DNA of 64,000 bases from Xanthomonas phaseoli pv. phaseoli (GTDB taxonomy: Bacteria > Pseudomonadota > Gammaproteobacteria > Xanthomonadales > Xanthomonadaceae). The position numbers were made by a program, and so were the translations under genes. The stretch covers positions 4,278,001 through 4,342,000 of the forward strand of contig CP094243.1 of the NCBI GenBank assembly GCA_022749655.1, given 5' to 3'. Shown one piece after another: positions 48,848-60,808 of this stretch (position 1 is its first letter; every line of letters starts with the position of its first letter). Below the pieces are notes generated by a model. The model searched no databases. It saw only the letters and a program-made list of their open reading frames with translations, and was not told the DNA's origin.

Positions 48848-50158
48848 TGCTGAGGGCTCGGCTGCACGGCTGACGTGCATGCGGCATTACCGACGCCGAC
48901 GTGTACGCGGATGTGGCGGTCTGCAACGCCCATCTTTTTCTTGTCGCGCGGCTCGGCGATACGCGCCCGATGCATCATCGCCTCACGCCCTACCGCCTGC
49001 CATCTTGCGTGCCTGCATGACTGCGTATTTCGACAAGCGCCTGCCTGGTAGACGGGCTCTTATCGAAACTAGAACGTGCTCAGGTCAACGCTTGCTGCTT
49101 GCTTTGTCGATCTGCAGTTTCCGCTACAGCATCAGCGCGCTCACGGGATGCGATCGCACCGCATGTCTTATCGCTTCGACAGAGATTTTCGCAAGGTGCA
49201 TGCGCGCGTTGATGACAGTGCGTGCTGCACTGGCTGCAGCATTATGCGCATCAGCGCCGCCTTCGCTTTGGCGCCCATTCGTCTTAAAAATTTTGTGTCT
49301 GACACTTTTGCACTTGAGCATCTTCGCGCTCTTGTGCTCTTGTGCTCTTGAACATGCGAACCCGGAAACAATCGCAACGCAATAACGCGCACCACTGGCG
49401 CATCGAAATGATCGACGAGCTTTCGAAACATCGCCAGGCATCTTTCGAACATCATGCGACGCCTGCAATCGTGACGTAATGACAGATAGCTTTCGCTGCA
49501 ACGGCTGGCGTCTGCGCTGCTTCCGATGGTGTTACCAGCAGATGCATCAACTGCGCATCTATACGCATCAAAGATGATGCATAAATCACCATCGAGCAGC
49601 ACGACGCTGCAGCTCGGACGCGCAGCACTTCCGCCATCTCTGTGGTATGCGCAACGCTTGTCTTTCTCGCGCATCCGCGGTCGATGTACGAAACTCAATT
49701 ACTCAACGCCACCAGCCAGCACGACAACGCGTGACGAGCGCGTATATGAAAGTTGCACTTTTCCGGCGGGCGCTGTTGCCCACCAGTGCCATCATCCAAG
49801 CGGCGCGCAGTGCCGCAAACGCGCGCGATGTGGCAAGGAACTTACGCAGCACAACAGTCGCTGCAATGATGCGACGCAGATTCGATGTTGCGATGCACGC
49901 GACGCTGTTGCGCAGTGCTATGCGTTGCGGGCAATCGTCGTCGTCAACCCCTCTCATTCAGCCGCGATTGTGTGATCGACGCCTACCTTGCGCCAACTTT
50001 TTGACCCACCGCATTTGGTGGGCGCCTTCGGCAGATGGTCTTTCGCCGAAGCATTTGGCGACCGGTGGCAGGTCGCCTCCCCATGACGCCAAGCCCTCTG
50101 CACTGGTGCATCCACATTGGATGCTCTGCGGACCGGCCCATACGGAGCAAGGAGTTCT
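48848..50158. other. 1.3-kb stretch with no supported gene
   Basis: No frame here has a family motif, ribosome-binding site or sustained codon bias. The base composition is visibly less GC-rich than its neighbours, with A/T-rich patches such as TTAAAAATTTTG near 49284. GATGC/GCATC pentamers are frequent (for example at 49528-49575), and there is a short GTGCTCTT tandem repeat at about 49331-49350. The start of the cell-wall hydrolase transcript must lie in its right end. Confidence 0.55.
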
Positions 50159-50620
50159 ATGAAACTTGTTTGGATACTCTGGCTGTCGCATGTGTTGCCG
50201 CAGCCAGCCGCAGATTCGCTGTGTTTGAGCACGACCGTCCATCTGGAAGCGCGCGACCAGACCTTGCGTGGCCAGCAGGCCGTTGCAGAAGTTGCACTGC
50301 GCCGCCTGGATAGCGGTTTGTGGGGCGACTCGATGTGCCAGGTGGTCACTGCACGCAAGCAGTTCGCGCCGACGATCGTCGCGCCAGGCACGCAGTTGAA
50401 GAACGACGATGCCTGGAACAAGGCATTGGGTGTTGCACTGGCAGCGCAGCGCAACTGGGCATTGCCGGTTGGCCAACGCAAAGAGATCGTGCCGGGCGCC
50501 AGCCACTTTGCCGCAAGCGCAATCGCAAGCCCCAGCTGGCGCAATGCCTATCAGGTGGCCACCATCGGCGACCACACGTTCTATCGCGTGCAATCGCTGC
50601 GCCCGCGCAACGCGTCCTGA
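50159..50620 (+). CDS. SleB-like cell wall hydrolase
   Basis: The 153-residue protein fits the cell-wall hydrolase SleB family (Hydrolase_2): LSTTVHLEARDQTLRGQQAVAEVALRRL holds the probable catalytic Glu, and GASHFAASAIASPSWRNAYQVATIGDHTFYR is the typical C-terminal part. Family members cleave peptidoglycan. A short hydrophobic N-terminus (MKLVWILWLSHVLPQPA) may be a signal sequence. ATG 50159 has AAGGAG four to five bases upstream, which decides the start. It follows a long non-coding stretch and stands alone. Confidence 0.78.
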   Translation: MKLVWILWLSHVLPQPAADSLCLSTTVHLEARDQTLRGQQAVAEVALRRLDSGLWGDSMCQVVTARKQFAPTIVAPGTQLKNDDAWNKALGVALAAQRNWALPVGQRKEIVPGASHFAASAIASPSWRNAYQVATIGDHTFYRVQSLRPRNAS

Positions 50621-51036
50621 GCGCGCGGCGTTGCGGCGCCTGCGAGCGTCATAGGTTGCCGAGTCGCCGATCATCAAGATGCAGTGCCGATGGGTTTGAT
50701 GCGTTTCAAGCGCCCATCTCGAGACAGTCATGCGTCGCAGCGCGACGAACACAGCGCCCACAGGGCAATCAGTCGGTGCGGCCGCACGCCGTATCAGGCA
50801 CCGCCCCGTCTCGCACAGCCGGTGGGTTGCAAACAAGATCCTGACCAAGCCGGAGCCGCCACGTGCGCGCGGCCAGCTCGGTGATGCCATTCATATCGGC
50901 GCGACACCGGGACACCGGCTCCAGCGACCACAAGGCAACTCAGCGGCGCCCTATTGAAGCCGCATTACCCGCTGCGCGCTCCACACGGCGTCGTCTGCCC
51001 GCTAAGCTTGGATCTTCATTCCCGCGGGTATCGTCC
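50621..51036. other. Spacer with no supported gene
   Basis: The 416-bp spacer between the hydrolase and glutathione transferase genes has only short overlapping open frames. I see no clear hairpin or repeat. The promoter of the transferase gene probably lies at its right end. Confidence 0.5.
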
Positions 51037-51651
51037 ATGAAGCTGTATACCAAGCCCGGCGCTTGTTCGCTGGCAGATCACATCGTGTTGCGTTGGTCGG
51101 GGCTGCCGTTCGAGCTGAGTGTGGTCGATGCGGCGACGATGAAATCTCCCGAATACTTGCGCCTGAATCCCGCAGGCGCCGTGCCATTGCTGCTGGTCGA
51201 CGATTGGGCACTGACGCAGAACGCAGCCATCCTCAATTACATCGCCGACATCGCACCGCTCACCGGCCTGGCCGGCGATGGCACCGCGCGCAGCCGTGCC
51301 GAAATCAATCGGTGGATCGCCTTCGTCAACGCCGACGTGCACCCCACCTTCAAGCCGATCTTCGGCAGCACCGCGTATCTGCAAGACCCGGCGCTGATTG
51401 CACGCAGCCAGGACGATGCGCGCAGCAAATTGCGCACGCTGTACGAGCGCGTCGATGCGCATCTGCAAGGTCGCACCTGGCTTGCCAGCGACAGCCACAC
51501 CGGTGCCGATGCGTATCTGTTCGTCACCTTGCTGTGGGCGCAGAAAGTCGCGGTGAATCTGGATGGATTGAATGCGCTGCAGACGTTCGTGCAACGCATG
51601 CTGGCCGATGCCGATGTGCAGGCTGCACTCAAGGCCGAAGGTCTGGCCTGA
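51037..51651 (+). CDS. Glutathione S-transferase family protein, beta-like
   Basis: The 204-residue protein has a thioredoxin-like N-terminal domain (MKLYTKPGACSLADHIVL, with Cys10 as in bacterial beta-class enzymes) with the cis-Pro/glutathione site in NPAGAVPLLL and TQNAAILNYIAD. The all-helical C-terminal domain has TGADAYLFVTLLWAQKV as the N-capping region. It would conjugate or reduce substrates with glutathione in the cytoplasm. It converges on mdh with a bidirectional terminator between. Confidence 0.9.
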   Translation: MKLYTKPGACSLADHIVLRWSGLPFELSVVDAATMKSPEYLRLNPAGAVPLLLVDDWALTQNAAILNYIADIAPLTGLAGDGTARSRAEINRWIAFVNADVHPTFKPIFGSTAYLQDPALIARSQDDARSKLRTLYERVDAHLQGRTWLASDSHTGADAYLFVTLLWAQKVAVNLDGLNALQTFVQRMLADADVQAALKAEGLA

Positions 51652-51681
51652 CCGCGCAGGCGTCTGCCACACGACGCGCAA

Positions 51682-51710
51682 TAAAAACGCCGGGCAATGC
51701 CCGGCGTTTT
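51682..51710. terminator. Bidirectional terminator between gst and mdh
   Basis: AAAACGCCGGGC and GCCCGGCGTTTT form a 12-bp stem with a short loop AAT, with A and T runs on both sides. It lies between two convergent genes. Confidence 0.88.
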
Positions 51711-51733
51711 CATGACAGCAGTGACCGAACAAC

Positions 51734-52735
<1,002 letters not shown>

Positions 52736-52837
52736 CTAAAAAACGTTGGTGGGGTCGCACGCTGGCGGGGCGCAAGGCCGGGCGGCGCGCATTGACAAGC
52801 GAACGGCCGCACATGGCGGCCGTTCGACGGGATGCGA

Positions 52838-53332
52838 TCAGGCGGCGAGGATCTTGTTCCACTCCGCAACGCGGTCGGCCTTGGCGGCCAGCACGGCGTC
52901 GGTGTCGCCTTCGATGGTGAGCGTCTTGATGGTGTCGCCCTGGGCAACGCTATCAACCACGTCCAGGCCCTGGGTGACCTTGCCGAACACGGTGTGCTTG
53001 CCGTCCAGCCACGGAGTGGCGGTGTGGGTGATGAAGAACTGGCTGCCGTTGGTGTTCGGGCCGGCATTGGCCATGGACAGCACGCCGCGCTCGTGACCGA
53101 CGCCATTGTTGGCCTCGTCTTCGAAACGGTAGCCCGGGCCGCCGCGGCCGGAACCTTCGGGGCAACCGCCCTGGATCATGAAGTCGGCGATGACGCGGTG
53201 GAAGCTCAGACCGTTGTAGAAACCGCGCTTGGCCAGGTTGACGAAGTTGGCAACCGTCAGCGGGGCCTTGTCCGGGTACAGCTCGACGACGATCGGGCCG
53301 CGGGAGGTGTCGAAAGTGGCGATCAGGGACAT
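52838..53332 (-). CDS. ppiB: Peptidyl-prolyl cis-trans isomerase, cyclophilin B type
   Basis: The 164-residue protein is a cytoplasmic cyclophilin that speeds proline isomerisation. [13 protein letters not shown] holds the catalytic Arg and Phe, [18 protein letters not shown] the Gln/Phe of the active site, and [12 protein letters not shown] the His-free end of the pocket typical of bacterial PpiB. There is no signal peptide. ATG 53332 ([10 protein letters not shown]) is chosen; upstream codons look non-coding. It is divergent from typA. Confidence 0.94.
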   Translation of the reverse strand: MSLIATFDTSRGPIVVELYPDKAPLTVANFVNLAKRGFYNGLSFHRVIADFMIQGGCPEGSGRGGPGYRFEDEANNGVGHERGVLSMANAGPNTNGSQFFITHTATPWLDGKHTVFGKVTQGLDVVDSVAQGDTIKTLTIEGDTDAVLAAKADRVAEWNKILAA

Positions 53333-53573
53333 AGAAATCCTTGCAGGTTCTGGGGTGATCAATAGCCCGCTAGGATACACCCGGGTGCGTGGCCGACCGC
53401 ATGGGTACGACCATCGTTCAACGCTCCCGCCCGCCCGGCGCGTGGCCCGTCACGCTGGCTGAATGGGCCATCTGAATCGACTTCGGGAAATCGGCAACGG
53501 CAGCGCAACGAAACCGCTATAATGTCGGGCTTACCTCATCTCAAGACTGGCGCCAGACAGGGGCCCTTTCCGC

Positions 53574-55403
53574 ATGTCTATCGAAAAACTCCGCAATATC
53601 GCCATCGTCGCGCACGTCGACCATGGCAAGACCACCCTCGTCGACTGCCTGCTGAAGCAGTCGGGCACCCTGTCCGAACGCACCGTGTTGGCTGAACGCG
53701 TGATGGACAGCAACGACCAGGAAAAGGAACGCGGCATCACGATCCTGGCCAAGAACACCGCCATCACCTGGCAGGGCAACCGCATCAACATCGTCGACAC
53801 CCCTGGACACGCCGACTTCGGTGGCGAAGTCGAGCGCGTGCTGTCGATGGTGGACTCGGTGCTGATCCTGGTCGACGCGATGGACGGCCCGATGCCGCAG
53901 ACCCGCTTCGTGACCCAGAAGGCCTTTGCGATGGGCTTCAAGCCGATCGTGGTGGTCAACAAGATCGACCGTCCCGGCGCACGCCCGGACTGGGTGATCG
54001 ACCAGGTGTTCGACCTGTTCGACAAGCTCGGCGCCACCGACGAGCAGCTGGATTTCCCGATCGTCTACACCTCCGCACTGAACGGCTACGCCAGCCTGGA
54101 TTCGGACGTGCGCGAAGGCGACATGACCCCGCTGTACGAAGCGATCATGCAGCACGTCTCGGCCCCGGACGTGGACCCGGACGGCCCGTTCCAGATGCGC
54201 ATCAGCCAGCTGGACTACAACAACTTCGTCGGCGTGATCGGCATCGGCCGCATCCAGCGCGGCACTCTGAAGAAGAACATGCCGGTCAGCGTGATCGACC
54301 GCGAAGGCAAGAAGCGCCAGGGCAAGGTGCTGCAGGTGCTGGGCTTCCTGGGCCTGGAGCGTATCGAGCAGGACACCGCCGAGGCCGGCGACATCGTGGC
54401 CATCTCCGGCATCCAGGAACTGACCATCTCCGACACCGTGTGCGCGCTCGATCATCCCGAAGCGCTGCCGGCGCTGACCGTGGACGAGCCGACCATCTCG
54501 ATGACCTTCCAGGTCAACAACTCGCCGTTCGCCGGCAACAAGGACCTGTCCGGCGGCAAGTTCCTGACCAGCCGCCAGCTGCGCGACCGCCTGGACCGCG
54601 AGAAGGTGCACAACGTGGCGCTGAAGGTCGAGGAAGGCTCGGACGCCGACAAGTTCCTGGTCTCCGGCCGTGGCGAGCTGCACCTGTCGGTGCTGATCGA
54701 AAACATGCGTCGTGAAGGCTACGAGCTGGCCGTGTCGCGTCCGGAAGTGATCATCAAGGAAATCGACGGCAAGCTGATGGAGCCGATCGAACAGCTGGTG
54801 GTGGACATCGAAGAACAGCACCAGGGCGGCGTGATGGAAAAGCTGGGCACCCGCAAGGGCCAGCTGAAGAACATGGAACCCGACGGCAAGGGCCGCGTGC
54901 GCCTGGATTACATGATCCCGGCGCGTGGCCTGATCGGCTTCCAGAACGAATTCCGCACCCTGACCCAGGGGTCGGGCCTGCTGTTCCACGTGTTCGACCA
55001 TTACGGTCCGAAGGAACAGGGCGCCATCGCCAAGCGCCAGAACGGCGTGATGATCGCCAACGCACCGGGTGCGACCCCGGCGTATGCATTGGGGCCGCTG
55101 GAAGAGCGTGGCCGTCTGTTCGCCGCCGAAGGCGACAACGTGTACGAAGGCCAGCTGGTCGGCATCCACTCCAAGGACAACGACCTGACCGTCAACGCGA
55201 TCAAGACCAAGCCGCTGACCAACATGCGCGCCTCGGGCAAGGACGATGCGATCAAGCTGACCCCGGCGATCAAGTACACGCTGGAACAGGCGCTGGACTT
55301 CATCGAGGACGACGAGCTGGTGGAAGTCACCCCGAAGGAAATCCGCCTGCGCAAGAAGTTCCTGACGGAAAGCGACCGCAAGCGCGCCGGCCGTTCGGGC
55401 TGA
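53574..55403 (+). CDS. typA: Ribosome-associated GTPase TypA/BipA
   Basis: The 609-residue translational GTPase has P-loop [12 protein letters not shown] at residues 14-25, switch [17 protein letters not shown] and the SAL motif (TSALNG), followed by domain II, two EF-G-like domains and the BipA-specific C-terminal domain ([19 protein letters not shown]). It assists ribosome assembly and stress adaptation, notably at low temperature. ATG 53574 follows an intergenic region shared with divergent ppiB. Confidence 0.97.
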   Translation: MSIEKLRNIAIVAHVDHGKTTLVDCLLKQSGTLSERTVLAERVMDSNDQEKERGITILAKNTAITWQGNRINIVDTPGHADFGGEVERVLSMVDSVLILVDAMDGPMPQTRFVTQKAFAMGFKPIVVVNKIDRPGARPDWVIDQVFDLFDKLGATDEQLDFPIVYTSALNGYASLDSDVREGDMTPLYEAIMQHVSAPDVDPDGPFQMRISQLDYNNFVGVIGIGRIQRGTLKKNMPVSVIDREGKKRQGKVLQVLGFLGLERIEQDTAEAGDIVAISGIQELTISDTVCALDHPEALPALTVDEPTISMTFQVNNSPFAGNKDLSGGKFLTSRQLRDRLDREKVHNVALKVEEGSDADKFLVSGRGELHLSVLIENMRREGYELAVSRPEVIIKEIDGKLMEPIEQLVVDIEEQHQGGVMEKLGTRKGQLKNMEPDGKGRVRLDYMIPARGLIGFQNEFRTLTQGSGLLFHVFDHYGPKEQGAIAKRQNGVMIANAPGATPAYALGPLEERGRLFAAEGDNVYEGQLVGIHSKDNDLTVNAIKTKPLTNMRASGKDDAIKLTPAIKYTLEQALDFIEDDELVEVTPKEIRLRKKFLTESDRKRAGRSG

Positions 55404-55419
55404 GTTGTTGAGCTGACGC

Positions 55420-55890
55420 GTGAGTAACAAACCCTATAGCCCGGATCCGCGCGCGCATCCGGGACTGCATGTGATCGCCTTGCTTGAGGCGGTCAAGGGA
55501 ACGCTTGCGCTGTTGGCGGCGACGGGCCTGGAAATTCTGGGCCCGCTCCCGCTGCAAAACGCGGTCATCACCCTGATCCGCCGCTTCAATCTGGACCCCG
55601 ACCACGGCGCACTGCCGTCGTTGCTCAAGACCATCAGCCCCGATGCGGTGCATCTGGCCGCTGCTGCCATGCTGGCCTATGGCCTGCTGCATGTGGTGGA
55701 AGCCTGGGGTCTGTGGCGTGCCAAGGCGTGGGCCTCGGTGCTGGGCTGCCTGTCGGCGGCCATCTATCTGCCTTTCGATATCTACGCCATCGTGCGCCAC
55801 CCTGGCTGGACCGCCTGGGGCGTGCTGGCGATCAACCTGCTGGTGGTCGGCGTGCTGGCACGCGATCTGGTGCGGCGCCGCAGTCGCTGA
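55420..55890 (+). CDS. DUF2127 family membrane protein
   Basis: The 156-residue protein has four hydrophobic segments: LHVIALLEAVKGTLALLAATG, AVHLAAAAMLAYGLLHVVEAWGL, AWASVLGCLSAAIYLPFDIYAI and AWGVLAINLLVVGVLARDLV. The pattern and the EAVKG and HVVEAWGLW motifs fit DUF2127, a family of unknown function in the inner membrane. GTG 55420 lies 17 bp after the typA stop, so it is probably co-transcribed with typA. Confidence 0.82.
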   Translation: MSNKPYSPDPRAHPGLHVIALLEAVKGTLALLAATGLEILGPLPLQNAVITLIRRFNLDPDHGALPSLLKTISPDAVHLAAAAMLAYGLLHVVEAWGLWRAKAWASVLGCLSAAIYLPFDIYAIVRHPGWTAWGVLAINLLVVGVLARDLVRRRSR

Positions 55891-55977
55891 GTTTGCCGCC
55901 CGTTGGCGGGCATGTCCTTCCGTTGTCACCCCGACGCAGCGCCGTTAGCCTGCAACTTCTCCCGGGGACGACCTTCC

Positions 55978-57641
55978 ATGCGATTCACTCCTTTGTCCTT
56001 CGCGCTGCTTGCCGCGCTGTGCGGCTGTGCGCATGCCGATGATCCGTCGCGTTCTGCGACCGGCGCTGCCAACGCATCCACCGTCCTTTCGTTCGATCTG
56101 AGCGAGGCCGACGTCGCCGGCCTGCAGGCGCGCATGGCCAGCGGCCAGAGCAGCAGCCTGCAACTGACGCGCGCGTATCTGCAGCGGATTGCCGGCATCG
56201 ATCGCGCCGGCCCCAGGCTCAACTCGGTGATCGAACTCAATCCACAGGCCGAAGCCGACGCACGCGCCCTGGACGCCGAACGCAAAGCCGGCCACGTGCG
56301 TGGGCCGCTGCACGGCATCCCGGTGCTGCTGAAGGACAATATCGACGCGCTGCCGATGGTCAACAGCGCCGGCTCGCTCGCGTTGGCCGAGTTCCGCCCC
56401 GACCGCGATGCGTTTGTGGTGCAGCGTCTGCGCGCCGCCGGTGCGGTGATCCTGAGCAAGACCAACCTCAGCGAATGGGCCAATTTCCGCTCCACCCAAT
56501 CCAGTTCCGGCTGGAGCGGACGCGGGGGCTCACGCGCAATCCGTATGCGCTGGATCGTAATCCCTGCGGTTCCAGTGCCGGCACCGGTGCGGCCATCGCG
56601 GCCAGCCTGGCCACCGTCGGCATCGGTACCGAAACCGACGGCAGCATCACCTGTCCGGCATCGGTCAACGGCCTGGTCGGGCTCAAGCCGACCGTGGGCC
56701 TGGTCAGTCGCGACGGCATCATCCCGATTTCCGCCAGCCAGGACACCGCCGGCCCGATGACGCGCAGCGTCGCCGATGCGGCTGCAGTGCTGCAGGCCAT
56801 CGCCGCACCCGACCCGCAGGACCCGGCCACCGCCAAGGCACCGGCGACCAGCGTCGATTACCTGGCCCACCTGAAACCCGACAGCCTGCGTGGCGCGCGC
56901 CTGGGCCTGTTGCGCAACCCGCTGCGCGAGGACCCGGCGATCGCCGCGGCGCTCGACCGCGCCGTGCGCACCCTGCGTGACGCCGGCGCCACCGTGGTTG
57001 AGACCGCGCTGGCCACGGATGGCAAGTGGGATGCTGCCGAGCAAACGGTCTTATTGGTCGAATTCAAGGCCGGTTTGAACGCGTATCTGCAGAACCACCG
57101 CGCGCCCGTGGCGAGCCTGGAGCAGTTGATTGCGTTCAATCGCACGCAGGCGCAGCGCGAGATGCCGTACTTCGGGCAGGAGTTGTTCGAACAGGCGCAG
57201 GCAGCGCCCGGTCTGGACGATGCGGGGTACCTGAGTGCGCGCGCCACTGCCAGACGGCTCGCCGGACCGGAAGGCATCGACGCAGCCTTGAAGGCAGATC
57301 GCCTGGATGCCTTGATCGTGCCCACCACCGGCGCGGCATGGATCACCACGCTCGGCAAGGGCGATACCTTCCCCGGTGCCGGCTATGGTGCCGCGGCGGT
57401 GGCCGGCTATCCAAGCCTGAGCGTGCCGATGGGGCAGACCCAGGGCTTGCCACTCGGCCTGTTGTTCATGGGCACGGCCTGGAGCGAGCCGCGCCTGATC
57501 GAGCTGGCGTATGCCTACGAACAACGCAGCCATGCGCGCTTTACGCCTGGCTATGCGCCAAGTGCGCCGAGTGCGCGCGATCCAGCCACATCAGCACCCG
57601 TGCCCGTCGTGCCGGCACGGGCGTCGATCAAGAAGGATTGA
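55978..57641 (+). pseudogene. Amidase-signature lipoprotein, frameshifted
   Basis: The reconstructed protein of about 554 residues has a lipoprotein-like signal (MRFTPLSFALLAALCGC) and the amidase-signature fold with a Ser-cisSer-Lys triad: Lys in IPVLLKDNIDA, cis-Ser and Ser in NPCGSSAGTGAAIA and TETDGSITCPASVNG. It hydrolyses an unknown amide in the periplasm. The frame breaks in the run of five G at 56524-56528: one more G joins SGWSGRGG to LTRNPYALDRN. The remaining 370 residues are in one frame. The C-terminus is Pro/Ala-rich. Confidence 0.84.
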
Positions 57642-57949
57642 TTGGGCGACGCATGACCACGTGCCACGGCTGGCACTGGACGCCGCACTGACGCATGCAA
57701 GCGCAGCCGGTACTTGCGCGAACCACTGCAAGCGCCAAGACCGTGCCCTCCGATACCTTCATAACTACCAACCGTACGTCTTGGACGCCGGTAGCCAGCG
57801 CTATACGAGGCCCCGAGAACGACTATCAAACCGTAGCGAGCAGTCGCCTGATGCGTACGTAGCGCGCACAGTGCGAAGACACCGGAGGACATGCGGATGC
57901 CGAGCACCGGCCGCACCGCTTGGCGCCCGTGCAAGCGGTCTTGGCCGCG
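57642..57949. other. Spacer between convergent genes, nothing recognised
   Basis: The 308-bp stretch between the amidase and mechanosensitive channel genes, which converge, shows no supported gene, no clear terminator hairpin with T tract and no repeat that I can name. Confidence 0.5.
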
Positions 57950-59077
57950 CTAGATGCTGGCCGCAGGCTCGCCGTCTTCGGCACCCGGCGAGCGCACGCT
58001 CTCCTGTGCAATCGGCTCGGCAGGGCGTGATGGCGTTCTTTCCTGCGTCGCGATTTCGGCGCGCAGCCTCGGCAAGGCATAGGCATGCTCGCGGATCAGG
58101 AAATCGATCATGCGTTCGCGCACCAGGCAGCGCAGATCGAAGGCATCGCCGGAATTGCGTGCGCTCACCAGCAGTCGCACCTGGATGGTGTTGTCGCTGG
58201 TGTCGGTAATCTGGGTCACGCACACGCGGCCATCCCATAGCGGTTCGCTGTGGCAGATGCGCTCCAGCTCCGCACGTACCGCTGCAATCGGCGTGCGGTA
58301 ATCCAGCCACAGAAACGCGGTGCCGAGCAGATCGGCACTGCTGCGCGTCCAGTTCTGAAACGGGTTTTCGATCCACCAGGTCAGCGGCACCACCATGCGG
58401 CGCTCGTCCCAGATCCGTACCACCACGTACGAGCTGCCGATCTCTTCGATGCGGCCCCACTCGCCTTCCACGATCACCACATCGTCCAGGCGAATCGGCT
58501 GGGTCAGTGCAATCTGCAAGCCGGCGATCAGGTTGCCGAACACCGGCTTGGCCGCGATACCGGCCACCAGCCCGATGATGCCGGCCGACGCCAGCAAGGT
58601 CTTGCCGATCTGGCGCACCTGCGGGAAGGTCAGCAGCACCACCGAAATGCCGAGCAAGATCACCGTGCCCATCAGCACGCGGCTCAGCACCCGCGTCTGG
58701 GTCTGGATGCGCCGTGCGGTGAGGTTGTCCGACACCTCGATCGGGTTGCTGCGCAAGATCGCCGCCTCGCCGGCGGCCACCGCGCGTACCAGCAGCCAGG
58801 TGACGCAGCCGACGATTCCCAGGTGCAGCAGATGCTGCACCGCTGCCAGCGCCTTGCCGGCCAACGGCGTCGCTTCGGTGGCGATCCCCAGAAACAACAA
58901 CGGCAGGATAAACGCCGCCGGCAGCGTGATCACGCGAATGATGCGCGCGCGGCGGTAGTCGCGGCCCTGCATGCGGCGAAACAGCCACAGCATCAACGAC
59001 CAGGTGACGATGCCCGCCAGCAGCGAGGCACCGAGCGGAATTGCGTATTCGCGGATGACGTTCCAATCGGCAGTCAA
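57950..59077 (-). CDS. MscS-family small-conductance mechanosensitive channel
   Basis: The 375-residue protein has about four or five membrane helices and the MscS core: SAGIIGLVAGIAAKPVFGNLIAGLQ as the pore-lining TM3 with Gly/Ala packing, then the beta domain VVIVEGEWGRIEEIGSSYVVVRIWDERRMVVP. It would open under membrane tension in the inner membrane to release solutes. TTG 59077 is chosen as start because AGGAGG lies exactly six bases upstream; an in-frame ATG at 59143 adds 22 residues. Confidence 0.9.
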   Translation of the reverse strand: MTADWNVIREYAIPLGASLLAGIVTWSLMLWLFRRMQGRDYRRARIIRVITLPAAFILPLLFLGIATEATPLAGKALAAVQHLLHLGIVGCVTWLLVRAVAAGEAAILRSNPIEVSDNLTARRIQTQTRVLSRVLMGTVILLGISVVLLTFPQVRQIGKTLLASAGIIGLVAGIAAKPVFGNLIAGLQIALTQPIRLDDVVIVEGEWGRIEEIGSSYVVVRIWDERRMVVPLTWWIENPFQNWTRSSADLLGTAFLWLDYRTPIAAVRAELERICHSEPLWDGRVCVTQITDTSDNTIQVRLLVSARNSGDAFDLRCLVRERMIDFLIREHAYALPRLRAEIATQERTPSRPAEPIAQESVRSPGAEDGEPAASI

Positions 59078-59161
59078 ACCGTTCCTCCTGTGGGGGAAAG
59101 AGGGATGGCTGCCAGAGCATGCCGCACGCGGCATGAGCATCACGTCATGCGCATACGCCGA

Positions 59162-60561
59162 TCATGCGCCCAGCGGCTGCGAGGCCACCTGTTGCTGCTT
59201 GCGCACGATCGCCATCGCAATTTCCAGCGACTGCTCGTAGTTCAGACGCGGATCCACGCTGGAGCGATACGCCCGTTCCAGATCGCGCTCGGTGAGCTCG
59301 CGCGCACCGCCGGTGCATTCGGTGACATCTTCGCCGGTGAGTTCCAGATGCACGCCGCCCAGCCGCGTGCCGGCGGCCGCGTGCAGATCGAACGAGGTCT
59401 CCACTTCGTTGCGAATATTGTCGAAACGCCGCGTTTTATAGCCATTTCCGGTGCTTTCGGTATTGCCGTGCATCGCATCGCACACCCACAGCACCCGCCG
59501 CCCGTCGCGCTTGACCGCATCCAGCAACGGCGGCAACTTCTCGGCGATCTGCGCCGCACCCATGCGATGGATGAAGCTCAAACGCCGGGCTCGTCCTCGG
59601 GATTGAGCACATCGATCAGGCGCAAGAGCTGGTCAGGCTGCACCGACGGCCCGACCTTGATCGCAATCGGGTTACGCACGCCACGCAGGTATTCCACGTG
59701 CGCGCCATCCAGCGCGGCCGTCCGCATCCCGATCCACGGGTAGTGCGTGCTCAGATTGAACCAGCCCCACTGACGCGGCACCTGACGGGTCAGGCCTTCT
59801 TCGTACGGCAGCAACAAGGCCTCGTGCGAGGTGTAGAAATCGATGCGATTGAGGTTGTATACCTCTGCCCCGGACAGCGTTTCCATGAAGCGCACGGCGT
59901 CGCCGATCGAGGCCACCATCTTCTGGTAGTCCGCCGCCAGCGGCGAATAGCCCACCCAGTCCAGATTCCAGTATTCGGGGTGATGCAGGTCGGCGAAGCC
60001 GCCGTCGATCAACGCGCGCACGAAGTTCATCGTCATTGCCGAGCGCGAATGCGCGGTGATCATGCGACGCGGATCGGGCACGCGCGCGGCCTCGGTAAAG
60101 TCCGGCGCGTTGATCACATCGCCGCGATAGCTCGGCAAGGTCACCCCATCGCGCGTTTCGGTGTCGGCCGAGCGCGGCTTGGCGTATTGCCCGGCAAAGC
60201 GCCCCACCCGCACCACCGGCAAATGCAGGCCATGCACCAGCACCAGGCTCATTTGCAGCAGCACCTTCAACCGGTTGGAGATGGTGCCCGATTCGCAATC
60301 GCTGAAATTTTCAGCGCAATCGCCACCCTGCAGCAGGAAGCGTTTGCCTTCCTGCGCTTCGGCCAACTGGCGCTTGAGCGCAAAGATTTCCCACGAGGTC
60401 ACCAGCAGCGGCGGCAGCCGCCCCAACTCGTGCATGGCCGCCTGCAGCGCGCGCTCATCCGGGTACACCGGCAGCTGCAATGCAGGTTTGCTGCGCCAGC
60501 TGTCCGGTGCCCACGCTGCGGCGGCCGAATCGGTAGCGGAAGTGGCAACAGGAAGATTCAT
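59162..60561 (-). pseudogene. Class II DAHP synthase, frameshifted
   Basis: The reconstructed 466-residue enzyme is a plant-type (class II) 3-deoxy-D-arabino-heptulosonate 7-phosphate synthase, the first step of the shikimate pathway. Motifs include FLLQGGDCAENF, VVRVGRFAGQYAKPRS, NLNRIDFYTSHEALLLPYEEG and WVCDAMHGNTE. The reading frame is broken at 59583-59586, where one base restores EDEPGRLSFIHRMGAAQI; the break falls in a catalytic barrel region. If real, it would cripple aromatic amino acid synthesis unless other isoenzymes exist, so error is likely. ATG 60561 is the start. Confidence 0.9.
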
Positions 60562-60808
60562 GAAAGGACTCCTAGGCAGCCTGCGATGTTCGCAGAGCCG
60601 GAACGCTACGCAAAGCGCCTGGAGGCCAGTGGCACCGAATTGCCACCGCCGCATCCGTCCAATGTGCTTATCGCACGCAAGCGCTTTGACCTGAACAGCA
60701 AACAACATGGCCTGTCGAGCCATGACTTTCGACCTACGCTAGCGCTCGCCAAAGCGCTCAACGTTACAACATAACAACACCTCCCCTCACCCGCCTCGCG
60801 AAACCGCC

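Noticed and set aside
49168..49698. A 176-codon minus-strand frame in the non-coding stretch
   Set aside because: No ribosome-binding site, no motif, unusual Cys/Arg/Ser content, and several overlapping frames of similar size; not reported as a gene.
52799..52827. Hairpin between ppiB and mdh as a terminator
   Set aside because: The stem of GAACGGCCGC with GCGGCCGTTC-like sequence has no T tract on the minus strand, so termination is not supported.
53541..55430. Minus-strand open frame covering typA
   Set aside because: typA on the plus strand has every GTPase motif; the reverse frame is low-complexity and unrelated to any family I know.
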